Assembly (NCBI GenBank): GCA_021202335.1
Contig: JAJQDE010000030.1
Location: 1-36,138 of the forward strand
Direction: 5' to 3'
DNA: 36,138 nt
DNA from: Lachnospiraceae bacterium
Lineage (GTDB): Bacteria; Bacillota; Clostridia; Lachnospirales; Lachnospiraceae
The notes beneath the pieces are model-generated. The model did not search any database. It was not told the origin of the DNA and saw nothing but the letters and a program-made list of their open reading frames with translations. The position numbers and the translations under genes were made by a program. This document shows positions 23,039 to 30,240 of this stretch, in pieces; the first letter of the stretch is position 1; each line of letters begins with the position of its first letter.

Positions 23039-23980
23039 ATGGAAGTAAAATACGATACCATATCGAGAATAAATGATAAGTTCAACAGGATGAGTAAGAG
23101 CCATAAAAAGATAGCGGAATACATTATAGACCATTATGAGCAGGCCGCCTTTATGACGGCAGCAAAGCTCGGGAAAACGGTCGGCATAAGTGAATCCACT
23201 GTGGTACGGTTTGCGTATGCGCTTGGTTATGAGGGATATCCGGAATTTCAGGAGGCGCTTGCGGAATGGGTAAAGGATAAACTTAATTCCGTGCAGAAAA
23301 TAGGAGCAAAATACGGGAAAAGCACGCAGTCGGAGATTTTGACCTCCGTGCTCAACGCTGATATAGAAAAAATCGATGATACCATTGACCACGTAGACCC
23401 GCAGGCATTTGAGGCTGCCGTCGATATTATATTAAATGCGAAGCATGTGTATATTATCGGACTTAGAAGCTGTAAACCCCTTGCGGAGTTTTTGCATTTT
23501 TATCTGAATATGATACGTTCGGATGTTATTCTTTTGGATTCGACAAGCACCTCTGAGATTTTTGAGCAGATGCTCAGGATTGACGAGAGGGATGCGATAA
23601 TCGGCATCAGCTTTCCGAGATATTCAATGCGTACCTTAAAGGCGATGGAAATGGCAAACGACAGGAACGCTAAGGTCATTACCATCACAGACACCATACA
23701 TTCGCCGATGTGCCTTTATTCCTCATGCAATCTTATGGCAAGGAGCGATATGGTTTCAATCGTGGATTCGCTGGTAGCGCCGCTGAGCATGATAAACGCT
23801 TTGGTCGTGGCATTGTGCCTGAAACGCCCGAATGAGGTAAAGCAGAATCTGGAAGCCTTGGAGTATGCGTGGGATAATTATCAGGTATATTTGAAGGACG
23901 AGATTAATTTTATTGATGAGGAGCTGCTCAACACGCCGCTTCAGACGCAGATGGAGCAGCGGAAAAGGAAACATGTGTAA
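23039..23980 (+). CDS. MurR/RpiR-family transcriptional regulator
   Basis: The product has 313 residues. It has an N-terminal RpiR helix-turn-helix (KFNRMSKSHKKIAEYIIDHY, then GKTVGISESTVVRFAYALGYEGYPEFQEAL, about 11-75). A SIS sugar-phosphate-binding domain follows from about residue 120 (AKHVYIIGLRSCKPLAEFLHFYLN, then AIIGISFPRYSMRTL). Relatives sense phosphorylated sugars or sialic acid. Its effector here is unknown. The stop overlaps the next gene by 8 bases, so it is co-transcribed with the flavoprotein, although no functional link is obvious. Confidence 0.94.
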   Translation: MEVKYDTISRINDKFNRMSKSHKKIAEYIIDHYEQAAFMTAAKLGKTVGISESTVVRFAYALGYEGYPEFQEALAEWVKDKLNSVQKIGAKYGKSTQSEILTSVLNADIEKIDDTIDHVDPQAFEAAVDIILNAKHVYIIGLRSCKPLAEFLHFYLNMIRSDVILLDSTSTSEIFEQMLRIDERDAIIGISFPRYSMRTLKAMEMANDRNAKVITITDTIHSPMCLYSSCNLMARSDMVSIVDSLVAPLSMINALVVALCLKRPNEVKQNLEALEYAWDNYQVYLKDEINFIDEELLNTPLQTQMEQRKRKHV

Positions 23981-25271
23981 AATGACGGATATTGTAGTAA
24001 TAGGCGGCGGCGCCGCAGGGATGATGGCTGCAATTGCGGCTGCGCAGACAATGAATACTCATGGCAGGGTTTGGCTGCTTGAAAAAAATGAGAAGCTTGG
24101 CAAGAAGCTGTTTATCACGGGGAAGGGACGTTGCAATGTGACAAATGCCTGTGAAACGCAGGAGATTTTTCAAAACGTATTGGAGCATCCGAAATTTTTA
24201 TACAGTGCGGTGTACGGCTTTGATAATCAGGAGGTTATGCGTTTCTTTGAGGATAACGGATGCCGCCTGAAAATTGAGCGCGGACAGAGAGTGTTCCCGG
24301 AATCCGACCACAGCTCGGATATCATAAGAGTTTTGGAAAGGAAGCTTAAGGATGCCGGAGTTTGTGTGCGCCTGAACAGTGAGGTCAGAAAAATAACAAC
24401 CGGTAATTCGGGAAAATATAAGGCTGTCTGTGCCGTGGAGCTTTTTGACAGGCTGTCAAAGAAAAGGCATACGATAAAGGCGGAGCGGGTGATTGTGGCA
24501 ACGGGAGGCATGTCGTATGCACTTACGGGCTCTACGGGCGACGGGTACACATTTGCAAAAGACCTTGGACATACAATAGCTTCGCTTTCACCGGCGCTTG
24601 TGCCGTTTTCGGTCAGGGAAGGCTGGTGCGGTGAGCTGCAGGGGCTTTCCCTGAAAAACGTGCGGGCTTGCGTGGAGCTTGACGGAAAGGGAATTTATTC
24701 GGATTTCGGGGAGATGCTTTTTACTCATTACGGGGTGAGCGGTCCGCTGATGCTGAGCGCCGCGAGCGTGTATGCGCACAGGTTGAAAGGGAAACGTGAA
24801 AAGGAGGCAAGGCTGTCGATTGACTTAAAGCCCGCGCTTACCTTGGAGCAGCTTGACAGGCGTATCTTAAGAGAGTTTGACGCCAATAAAAACAAACAGT
24901 TTAAAAGTGTGCTTGGCTCGCTTTTTCCGGCAAAGCTCGTACCTGTTATGCCGGAGCTTGCCGGCATTGCCGCCGAAAAAAGAGTCAACGAGATAACCAA
25001 GCAGGAGCGCGCGCGATTTGCGGAGAGGATAAAGCACTTAGAGCTTACGATTACAGGGCTTCGCGATTATAATGAGGCGATTGTAACAAAGGGCGGCGTG
25101 GCGGTCAAAGAGGTTAATCCTTCCACGATGGAGTCGAAGCTTGTAAGAGGGCTTTATTTGGCCGGGGAGGTGCTGGATGTTGATGCATTTACGGGCGGAT
25201 TTAATCTGCAGCTTGCGTGGTCTACGGGGCATTTGGCGGGTGAAAGTGCAGCCGCAGTAATTTCCGGTTAA
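23973..25271 (+). CDS. HI0933-family FAD-dependent oxidoreductase
   Basis: This flavoprotein has about 432 residues. The start chosen, ATG 23973, lies just behind AAAAGGAA; ATG 23982 is the alternative. The N-terminus holds the Rossmann FAD motif VVIGGGAAGMMAAIAAA. Next come LEKNEKLGKKLFITGKGRCNVTN, IVATGGMSYALTGSTGDGY, and at the end GLYLAGEVLDVDAFTGGFNLQLAWSTG, all classic for HI0933/YhiN. Substrates are unknown for most of the family. BaiN of Clostridium scindens, tied to bile-acid reduction, belongs to the same superfamily, but this housekeeping location next to cmk is found widely and does not imply that activity. Confidence 0.93.
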   Translation: MCKMTDIVVIGGGAAGMMAAIAAAQTMNTHGRVWLLEKNEKLGKKLFITGKGRCNVTNACETQEIFQNVLEHPKFLYSAVYGFDNQEVMRFFEDNGCRLKIERGQRVFPESDHSSDIIRVLERKLKDAGVCVRLNSEVRKITTGNSGKYKAVCAVELFDRLSKKRHTIKAERVIVATGGMSYALTGSTGDGYTFAKDLGHTIASLSPALVPFSVREGWCGELQGLSLKNVRACVELDGKGIYSDFGEMLFTHYGVSGPLMLSAASVYAHRLKGKREKEARLSIDLKPALTLEQLDRRILREFDANKNKQFKSVLGSLFPAKLVPVMPELAGIAAEKRVNEITKQERARFAERIKHLELTITGLRDYNEAIVTKGGVAVKEVNPSTMESKLVRGLYLAGEVLDVDAFTGGFNLQLAWSTGHLAGESAAAVISG

Positions 25272-25332
25272 TATAAGAATGAATTTTTTGGAAAATGATA
25301 AAACTATAAAAATGAGATAAGGAAGGATAAAA

Positions 25333-25989
25333 ATGGGTTACAGTATCGCAATCGACGGGCCCGCAGGGGCAGGAAAAAGCACAGTCGCAAAGATGATTGC
25401 AAAAAGAAAAGGGTTTATTTACGTGGACACGGGGGCAATGTACCGTGCCATGGCGCTTTATTTCCTTGAGGAAGGCATTGGCGCGGACGATAAGGAAAAA
25501 ATCAGGGAGTCAGCGAAAAACGCAGATATTACCATTAGCTATGAGAATGGAGAACAGGTTGTGTGGCTGAACGGCAGAAATGTAAACGGGCTTATCCGCA
25601 CCGAGCAGGTGGGAAACATGACGTCGGCGGTCAGTGTGAACAAGGCGGTGCGCGAAAAGCTCGTGGAGCTGCAGCAGGCGCTTGCCCAAAAAGAGAATGT
25701 AGTGATGGACGGCAGAGATATAGGCACATGTGTGCTTCCTGATGCCGACGTAAAGGTGTACCTGACGGCGGACAGCCGTGTGCGCGCCAAAAGGCGTTAT
25801 GAGGAGCTCCTTGCAAAAGGGAGCGACTGCGACCTTGATGAGATTGAAAAAGACATTATCGAGCGCGACTATCGCGACATGCACAGGGAGCTTTCGCCGC
25901 TGAAGCAGGCGGATGACGCAACGCTCCTTGACACTTCGGATATGTCAATAGAGCAGGTGGCGGACGCCATTATCGGTATGTGCGGCTAA
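25333..25989 (+). CDS. cmk: Cytidylate kinase
   Basis: The enzyme phosphorylates CMP and dCMP with ATP, feeding CTP and dCTP pools. At 218 residues it has normal length. Walker A is GPAGAGKST at residues 8-16, followed by the family's YVDTGAMYRAMALYF. The CMP-binding domain and lid contain VVMDGRDIGTCVLPDADVKVYLTA and RDYRDMHRELSPLKQADDA. GGAAGGA lies about 6 bases before the ATG. It is separated from the flavoprotein gene by 61 AT-rich bases in which no certain promoter was seen. Confidence 0.97.
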   Translation: MGYSIAIDGPAGAGKSTVAKMIAKRKGFIYVDTGAMYRAMALYFLEEGIGADDKEKIRESAKNADITISYENGEQVVWLNGRNVNGLIRTEQVGNMTSAVSVNKAVREKLVELQQALAQKENVVMDGRDIGTCVLPDADVKVYLTADSRVRAKRRYEELLAKGSDCDLDEIEKDIIERDYRDMHRELSPLKQADDATLLDTSDMSIEQVADAIIGMCG

Positions 25990-25998
25990 CTGGAGGAA

Positions 25999-26086
25999 GA
26001 ACAAACTTTGTTTGTTCCGGCTGTTTGTTTCTGAGCGAAAACAAATAGCCATGATGGCATCTCTTCGCAAAAGAGTTGCTCAGAAA
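25999..26086 (+). promoter_or_regulatory. Structured leader with alternative hairpins upstream of ispH
   Basis: GAACAAAC (25999-26006) pairs with GTTTGTTC (26010-26017). GGCTGTTTGTTT (26019-26030) pairs with AAACAAATAGCC (26039-26050), 12 pairs with one G-U. A competing pairing joins TTTCTGAGC (26028-26036) to GCTCAGAAA (26078-26086), enclosing GCC-ATGAT-GGC (26048-26058) and CTCTT-CGCAA-AAGAG (26061-26075). The second hairpin and the long-range stem share bases 26028-26030, and the 5' arm of the long-range stem lies partly in the loop of the second hairpin. The long-range stem ends one base before the GGGG that serves ispH. No T-run follows any hairpin. Confidence 0.6.
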
Positions 26087-26097
26087 TGGGGATTAAA

Positions 26098-26952
26098 ATG
26101 AAAGTGGTACTTGCAAAGACGTCAGGCTTCTGCTTTGGGGTAAAGCGGGCGGTCGATATGGTCTATGAGCAGTTGGAGAAAAGCAAAGCAGGCGGTATAT
26201 ACACCTACGGACCGATTATACACAATGAGGAGGTCGTGAGCGACCTGGAGAAAAAGGGCGTGAAGGTCATAAACTCCAAGGAGGAGCTTGCATCGCTTGA
26301 AAACGTGAGCGTGGTGATACGCTCACATGGCGTTTCAAAGGACATTTATGAGCTGATGGAAAGTAACGGCATCAATTGTATAGACGCAACCTGCCCGTTT
26401 GTGAAGCGTATTCATGGCATTGTCGAAAAGGAATCGGAGAACGGAAGGCGCATTGTCATCATCGGAAACGACGGGCATCCTGAGGTTGAGGGCATAAAGG
26501 GCTGGTCAAAAACTCCTGCCATAGTCGTGGAGGACGCCCGGACAGCAGAAAATTTCAATGAAAAAACAGGTGAAAAATTGTGTATTGTGTCACAAACGAC
26601 ATTTAATTACAAGAAATTTCAAGATTTAGTTGAAATTTTTGAAAAAAAAGGTTATGATATAATTGTTGCGAATACTATATGCAATGCAACGGAGGAACGT
26701 CAGAGGGAGGCGCTTGAGCTGGCGGCTGCGGCTGACGTTATGATTGTGATAGGTGGTACTCACAGCTCCAACACACGTAAGCTTTATGAATTATGCAAAA
26801 GCAGATGCGCGAGTACTTACTATATACAAACACTGGCAGACCTGAAATTAGATTTACCTAATTCTGTTGAACTGGTGGGCATCACAGCAGGGGCATCTAC
26901 CCCAAACAAAATAATTGAGGAGGTTCAAAATTATGTCAGATTTAACTTTTGA
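26098..26952 (+). CDS. ispH: 4-hydroxy-3-methylbut-2-enyl diphosphate reductase
   Basis: IspH performs the last step of the MEP isoprenoid pathway, turning HMBPP into IPP and DMAPP with a 4Fe-4S cluster. The protein has 284 residues. The start at 26098 gives the canonical MKVVLAKTSGFCFGVKRAV, with GGGG 6 bases upstream; an ATG at 26086 adds four unneeded residues. Cluster ligands are Cys12, Cys99 (DATCP) and Cys195 (NTICNAT). Substrate-binding His42, His77 and His127 and the catalytic Glu129 (GHPEVEG) are all present. The rpsA start lies inside the last 20 bases of the gene. Confidence 0.97.
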   Translation: MKVVLAKTSGFCFGVKRAVDMVYEQLEKSKAGGIYTYGPIIHNEEVVSDLEKKGVKVINSKEELASLENVSVVIRSHGVSKDIYELMESNGINCIDATCPFVKRIHGIVEKESENGRRIVIIGNDGHPEVEGIKGWSKTPAIVVEDARTAENFNEKTGEKLCIVSQTTFNYKKFQDLVEIFEKKGYDIIVANTICNATEERQREALELAAAADVMIVIGGTHSSNTRKLYELCKSRCASTYYIQTLADLKLDLPNSVELVGITAGASTPNKIIEEVQNYVRFNF

Positions 26953-28093
26953 ACAAATGTTAGAGGAATCATTAAAAACTATTCAAACAGGAGAGGTAAT
27001 CGAAGGTACAGTCATCGATGTTAAGCCCGATGAAGCAATCCTTAACATCGGCTATAAGTCAGATGGTATTCTTACGCGTAATGAATACACGAACGAGTCA
27101 AGCGTTGATCTTACCACGGTTATTAAGCCTGGTGATAAGATGGCGGTTAAGGTTCTCAAGGTAAATGATGGTGAGGGACAGGTTCTTCTTACCTATAAGC
27201 GCCTTGCAGCCGACAGAGGCAATAAGCGGATTGAGGAAGCATATAATAATAAAGAAGTCCTGACCGCAAAGGTTTCACAGGTGTGGGACGGAGGCTTGAG
27301 CGTTGTTGTTGAGGAAGTAAGGATTTTCATTCCTGCAAGCTTGGTGTCGGATGTTTATGAAAAGGATTTAACAAAATATGCGGGACAGGAAATAGAATTT
27401 GTTATCAGTGAATATAATCCTAAGAGAAGGCGTTATATTGGCGACAGGAAGCAGCTTATTGTTGCCAGGAAAGCGGAGATGCAGAGAGAGCTCTTTGAGA
27501 GAATTAAGCCGGGCGATGTTGTGGAAGGCACGGTTAAGAATGTAACGGACTTTGGCGCATTTATCGACCTTGGCGGAGTTGACGGTCTGCTCCACATTTC
27601 GGAGATGTCGTGGGGACGTGTTGAAAATCCGAAGAAAGTCTTTAAGGTTGGAGAAACGCTTAAGGTATTGATTAAGGATATAGACGGCACGAAGGTAGCT
27701 CTTTCTCTTAAGTTTGATGATTCAAATCCGTGGAGAAATGCGGCTGAAAAATACGCAGTCGGCAATGAGGTGACGGGTAAGGTCGCAAGAATGACGGATT
27801 TTGGCGCATTTATTGAGCTGGAGCCCGGTATTGACGCGCTCCTTCATGTTTCACAGATTGCAAGAGAGCATGTTGAGAAGCCGTCAGATGTATTGTCGGT
27901 TGGACAGGAAATTACTGCAAAGGTTGTTGATTTTAATGAGGAAGGCAAGAAAATCAGCCTGAGCATTAAGGCATTGCTTGTTTCGGAGGCAAAGGAGGAG
28001 GCTGCGGCAAAGGCGGCTGAAGATACTTCCGATGTAGTTTCCGTAGATATTGATGCAGTGATTGCAAAGCAGGAAGCAGAGGATGCCGAATAA
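26933..28093 (+). CDS. rpsA: S1 RNA-binding domain protein (ribosomal protein S1-like)
   Basis: The protein has 386 residues and four S1 domains, at roughly 19-88, 104-170, 186-258 and 273-345. Domains three and four have the strong FGAFIDLGGVDGLLHISEMSW and FGAFIELEPGIDALLHVSQI motifs. S1-type proteins bind mRNA and can aid translation initiation; four-domain forms are usual in Firmicutes and less tightly tied to the ribosome than the six-domain E. coli S1. The ATG at 26933 follows GAGGAGG (26917-26923) located inside ispH. The acidic, Ala-rich tail is disordered. In several clostridia ispH and rpsA are fused; here they are separate but overlapping. Confidence 0.94.
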   Translation: MSDLTFEQMLEESLKTIQTGEVIEGTVIDVKPDEAILNIGYKSDGILTRNEYTNESSVDLTTVIKPGDKMAVKVLKVNDGEGQVLLTYKRLAADRGNKRIEEAYNNKEVLTAKVSQVWDGGLSVVVEEVRIFIPASLVSDVYEKDLTKYAGQEIEFVISEYNPKRRRYIGDRKQLIVARKAEMQRELFERIKPGDVVEGTVKNVTDFGAFIDLGGVDGLLHISEMSWGRVENPKKVFKVGETLKVLIKDIDGTKVALSLKFDDSNPWRNAAEKYAVGNEVTGKVARMTDFGAFIELEPGIDALLHVSQIAREHVEKPSDVLSVGQEITAKVVDFNEEGKKISLSIKALLVSEAKEEAAAKAAEDTSDVVSVDIDAVIAKQEAEDAE

Positions 28094-28122
28094 TTTTGCA
28101 TACATGACAATTGAATGAAAGT

Positions 28123-28155
28123 GCTCTAGGAGCGCAGACTCCTAGAGCTATTTGT
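28123..28155 (+). terminator. Probable terminator of the ispH-rpsA unit
   Basis: GCTCTAGGAG (28123-28132) pairs perfectly with CTCCTAGAGC (28139-28148) around a 6-base loop. The trailing TATTTGT is only partly T-rich, so termination may be inefficient. It lies 29 bases after the rpsA stop. Confidence 0.65.
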
Positions 28156-28294
28156 ATGTATTAAAATAAGTGTAACTGTTCGGTGTGGCAACGCATTTAT
28201 TGTGCGGCTGCGTGCGAAAGCCTGTATTTTAATCGCAGTTGTTAAGCGGATTGGCAGTTGCGGACAATTTAATAAAAAAGAGAGGGAAATACTC
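28156..28294 (+). other. Leader region of cheR
   Basis: This stretch precedes cheR. It contains short inverted repeats such as ACGCA/TGCGT (28191-28214) but no recognised riboswitch, c-di-GMP aptamer or sigma-28 box. AGAGAGGGAA at 28280-28289 is the ribosome-binding site. A promoter is expected here because a terminator precedes it, but no sigma-A match is convincing. Confidence 0.4.
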
Positions 28295-29074
28295 ATGGCA
28301 TATGATTATGAATATTTCAAAAAAGAGGTTTTTTCACTTACAAAGATAGACTTGAATGCATACAAGGAAAAGCAGATGAAGCGGCGTATTGACACGCTTA
28401 TCGCAAAGCATAAGGTTACTGGTTATGATAAGTTTGTGGGTTTACTTAGGGACGATAAGACTGTTTTTGACGATTTTGTGAATTACCTTACGATAAACGT
28501 ATCTGAATTTTACAGGAATCCGGAGCAGTGGAAGCTCATGGACACGCAGATAATTCCGGAGCTTATAAGCAAATTCGGGACGAGGCTCAAGGTGTGGAGC
28601 GCGGCGTGCTCGACGGGCGATGAGCCGTATTCGCTTGTGATGGCGTTGTCGAAGCATATTCCGCTGAACCAGATTTCAATATTGGCGACGGATATCGACA
28701 AGCAGGTCATAGAGAAAGCGAAGCTTGGCCTTTACAACGAAAAGAGCATTGCAGCTGTGCCTGATGAGTTTAAGCGGAAATATTTTACAAAGGTCGGTCC
28801 GTCATATAAGATTTCGGACGATATAAAGGCGAGGGTGCAGTTTAAGCAGCACAATCTCCTGAAAGACCCGTATCCCGATAAATGCGATTTGATTGTGTGC
28901 AGGAATGTGCTTATCTACTTTACCGAGGAGGCAAAGGATGACATATTCAAAAAGTATAACGCTTCACTTAAAACGGGCGGCATACTTTTTATCGGAAGCA
29001 CGGAGCAGATTATGACCTACAAGGAGATAGGCTATGACAGGAAAAATTCGTTTTTCTATGTAAAGAGCAAGTAG
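28295..29074 (+). CDS. cheR: Chemotaxis protein methyltransferase CheR
   Basis: CheR methylates glutamates of chemoreceptors with S-adenosylmethionine in sensory adaptation. The ATG at 28295 gives 259 residues; longer in-frame starts lack a binding site. The N-terminal CheR helical domain (KQMKRRIDTLIAKHKVTGYDKFVGLLR) is followed by FVNYLTINVSEFYRNPEQW. The SAM-binding motif is KVWSAACSTGDEPYSLVMAL, and CDLIVCRNVLIYF is the family's second signature. No other che or fla genes lie in the window. Its presence suggests a motile, chemotactic host, though stand-alone CheR can serve other pathways. Confidence 0.95.
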   Translation: MAYDYEYFKKEVFSLTKIDLNAYKEKQMKRRIDTLIAKHKVTGYDKFVGLLRDDKTVFDDFVNYLTINVSEFYRNPEQWKLMDTQIIPELISKFGTRLKVWSAACSTGDEPYSLVMALSKHIPLNQISILATDIDKQVIEKAKLGLYNEKSIAAVPDEFKRKYFTKVGPSYKISDDIKARVQFKQHNLLKDPYPDKCDLIVCRNVLIYFTEEAKDDIFKKYNASLKTGGILFIGSTEQIMTYKEIGYDRKNSFFYVKSK

Positions 29075-29082
29075 GGGGACAG

Positions 29083-30240
29083 ATGAAGCTTGTACATATC
29101 GGCGATCTTCATATCGGCAGGTCTATCGGTGATTTTGATTTGATTGAGGATCAGGAATATATTTTAAAGCAAATATTAGGAATCGCAAAGCAGCGCGCGG
29201 TGGATTCCGTGCTTGTCGCGGGGGATGTTTACGACAGGGCAGTACCCGGCGAGGCGGCGGTGCGCCTGTTTGATTCTTTTTTGAATGAGCTTGCAGAGGA
29301 AGGTCTGCAAGCTTTTATCATATCCGGAAATCATGACTCTGATGAGCGCATGAATTACGGAAGCGCGCTGTTTAAGTCAAGCGGTATTTACATCGCGGCG
29401 AGGTATGAGGGGGAGCTTTCGCATATCTCGGTTGATGATGAGTATGGAAGGGTAAATATCTACCTTATGCCGTTTGTCAAGGCATCACAGGTGAAGCATT
29501 TCGTCAAAGATGAGGAAATAAAAAATTATGACGATGCCGTGCGCGTGGTGTTAAAAAACGCGAATATCAATCCCGCGGAGCGCAATGTCCTTGTGGCGCA
29601 CCAATTTGTTACCTCGCAGACGGATAATCCGATTTTGAGCGGTTCGGAGGGTTTTGCCGCGCAGAGCGTAGGGCTTGTCGAGAAAATCAGTGCGGAGAGA
29701 TTTTCGGCGTTTGATTATGTGGCGTTGGGGCATATACATTCGGCACAGCAGGTGGGGCGAAGTGAGGTGCGCTATACAGGCTCGCCGCTTAAATATTCCT
29801 TGAGCGAGGCAGGGCATAAAAAATCGGTGCCGATTATAACGCTTGGGGAAAAGGGCGATGTGCAGGTTGAGCTTGTGCCCTTGCAGCCAAAGCGCGATTT
29901 GCGCCATATCAGGGGGCGAATGGAACAGCTTTTGTCAAAGGAGAATATCATTTCGCAAAACGATTTTATTTATGCGACGCTTACCGACGAGGATGTAATA
30001 AACGACGCGATGGGGATTTTCAGGCAGTATTATCCGAATACAATACGGATTGAGTATGATAATTCCCACACAAGAAGGCTTCAGGAGGTTGAAGCCCCGC
30101 AGTCGGCGCAGGAAAAGCCGTTCGAGGAGCTTATCTCGGAGTTTTACAGACAGATGTACGGATGTGACATAAGCGACGAGGAGATGAAGCTTATGCGTGA
30201 GGTCGCAAAGGAAGCGGGGGTGAAATATGAAGCCGATTAA
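29083..30240 (+). CDS. sbcD: Exonuclease SbcD (Mre11-type nuclease)
   Basis: SbcD is the nuclease half of SbcCD, which cleaves hairpin and blocked DNA ends. The protein has 385 residues. Metal-binding phosphoesterase motifs are in order: GDLHIG (7-12), GDVYD (47-51), GNHD (82-85) and LGHIHS (about 222-227). The C-terminal capping region meets the SbcC coiled-coil base. It starts 8 bases after the cheR stop behind AGGGGGA and overlaps sbcC by 14 bases, so cheR, sbcD and sbcC are translated from one message. Confidence 0.96.
   Translation: MKLVHIGDLHIGRSIGDFDLIEDQEYILKQILGIAKQRAVDSVLVAGDVYDRAVPGEAAVRLFDSFLNELAEEGLQAFIISGNHDSDERMNYGSALFKSSGIYIAARYEGELSHISVDDEYGRVNIYLMPFVKASQVKHFVKDEEIKNYDDAVRVVLKNANINPAERNVLVAHQFVTSQTDNPILSGSEGFAAQSVGLVEKISAERFSAFDYVALGHIHSAQQVGRSEVRYTGSPLKYSLSEAGHKKSVPIITLGEKGDVQVELVPLQPKRDLRHIRGRMEQLLSKENIISQNDFIYATLTDEDVINDAMGIFRQYYPNTIRIEYDNSHTRRLQEVEAPQSAQEKPFEELISEFYRQMYGCDISDEEMKLMREVAKEAGVKYEAD

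Noticed and set aside
23973-25271. Assignment of the HI0933 flavoprotein as bile-acid enzyme BaiN
   Set aside because: Same superfamily, but the location beside cmk and absence of other bai genes give no support for that role.
28156-28294. Riboswitch (for example c-di-GMP class) in the cheR leader
   Set aside because: Length and location are suggestive, but none of the conserved aptamer motifs could be found.
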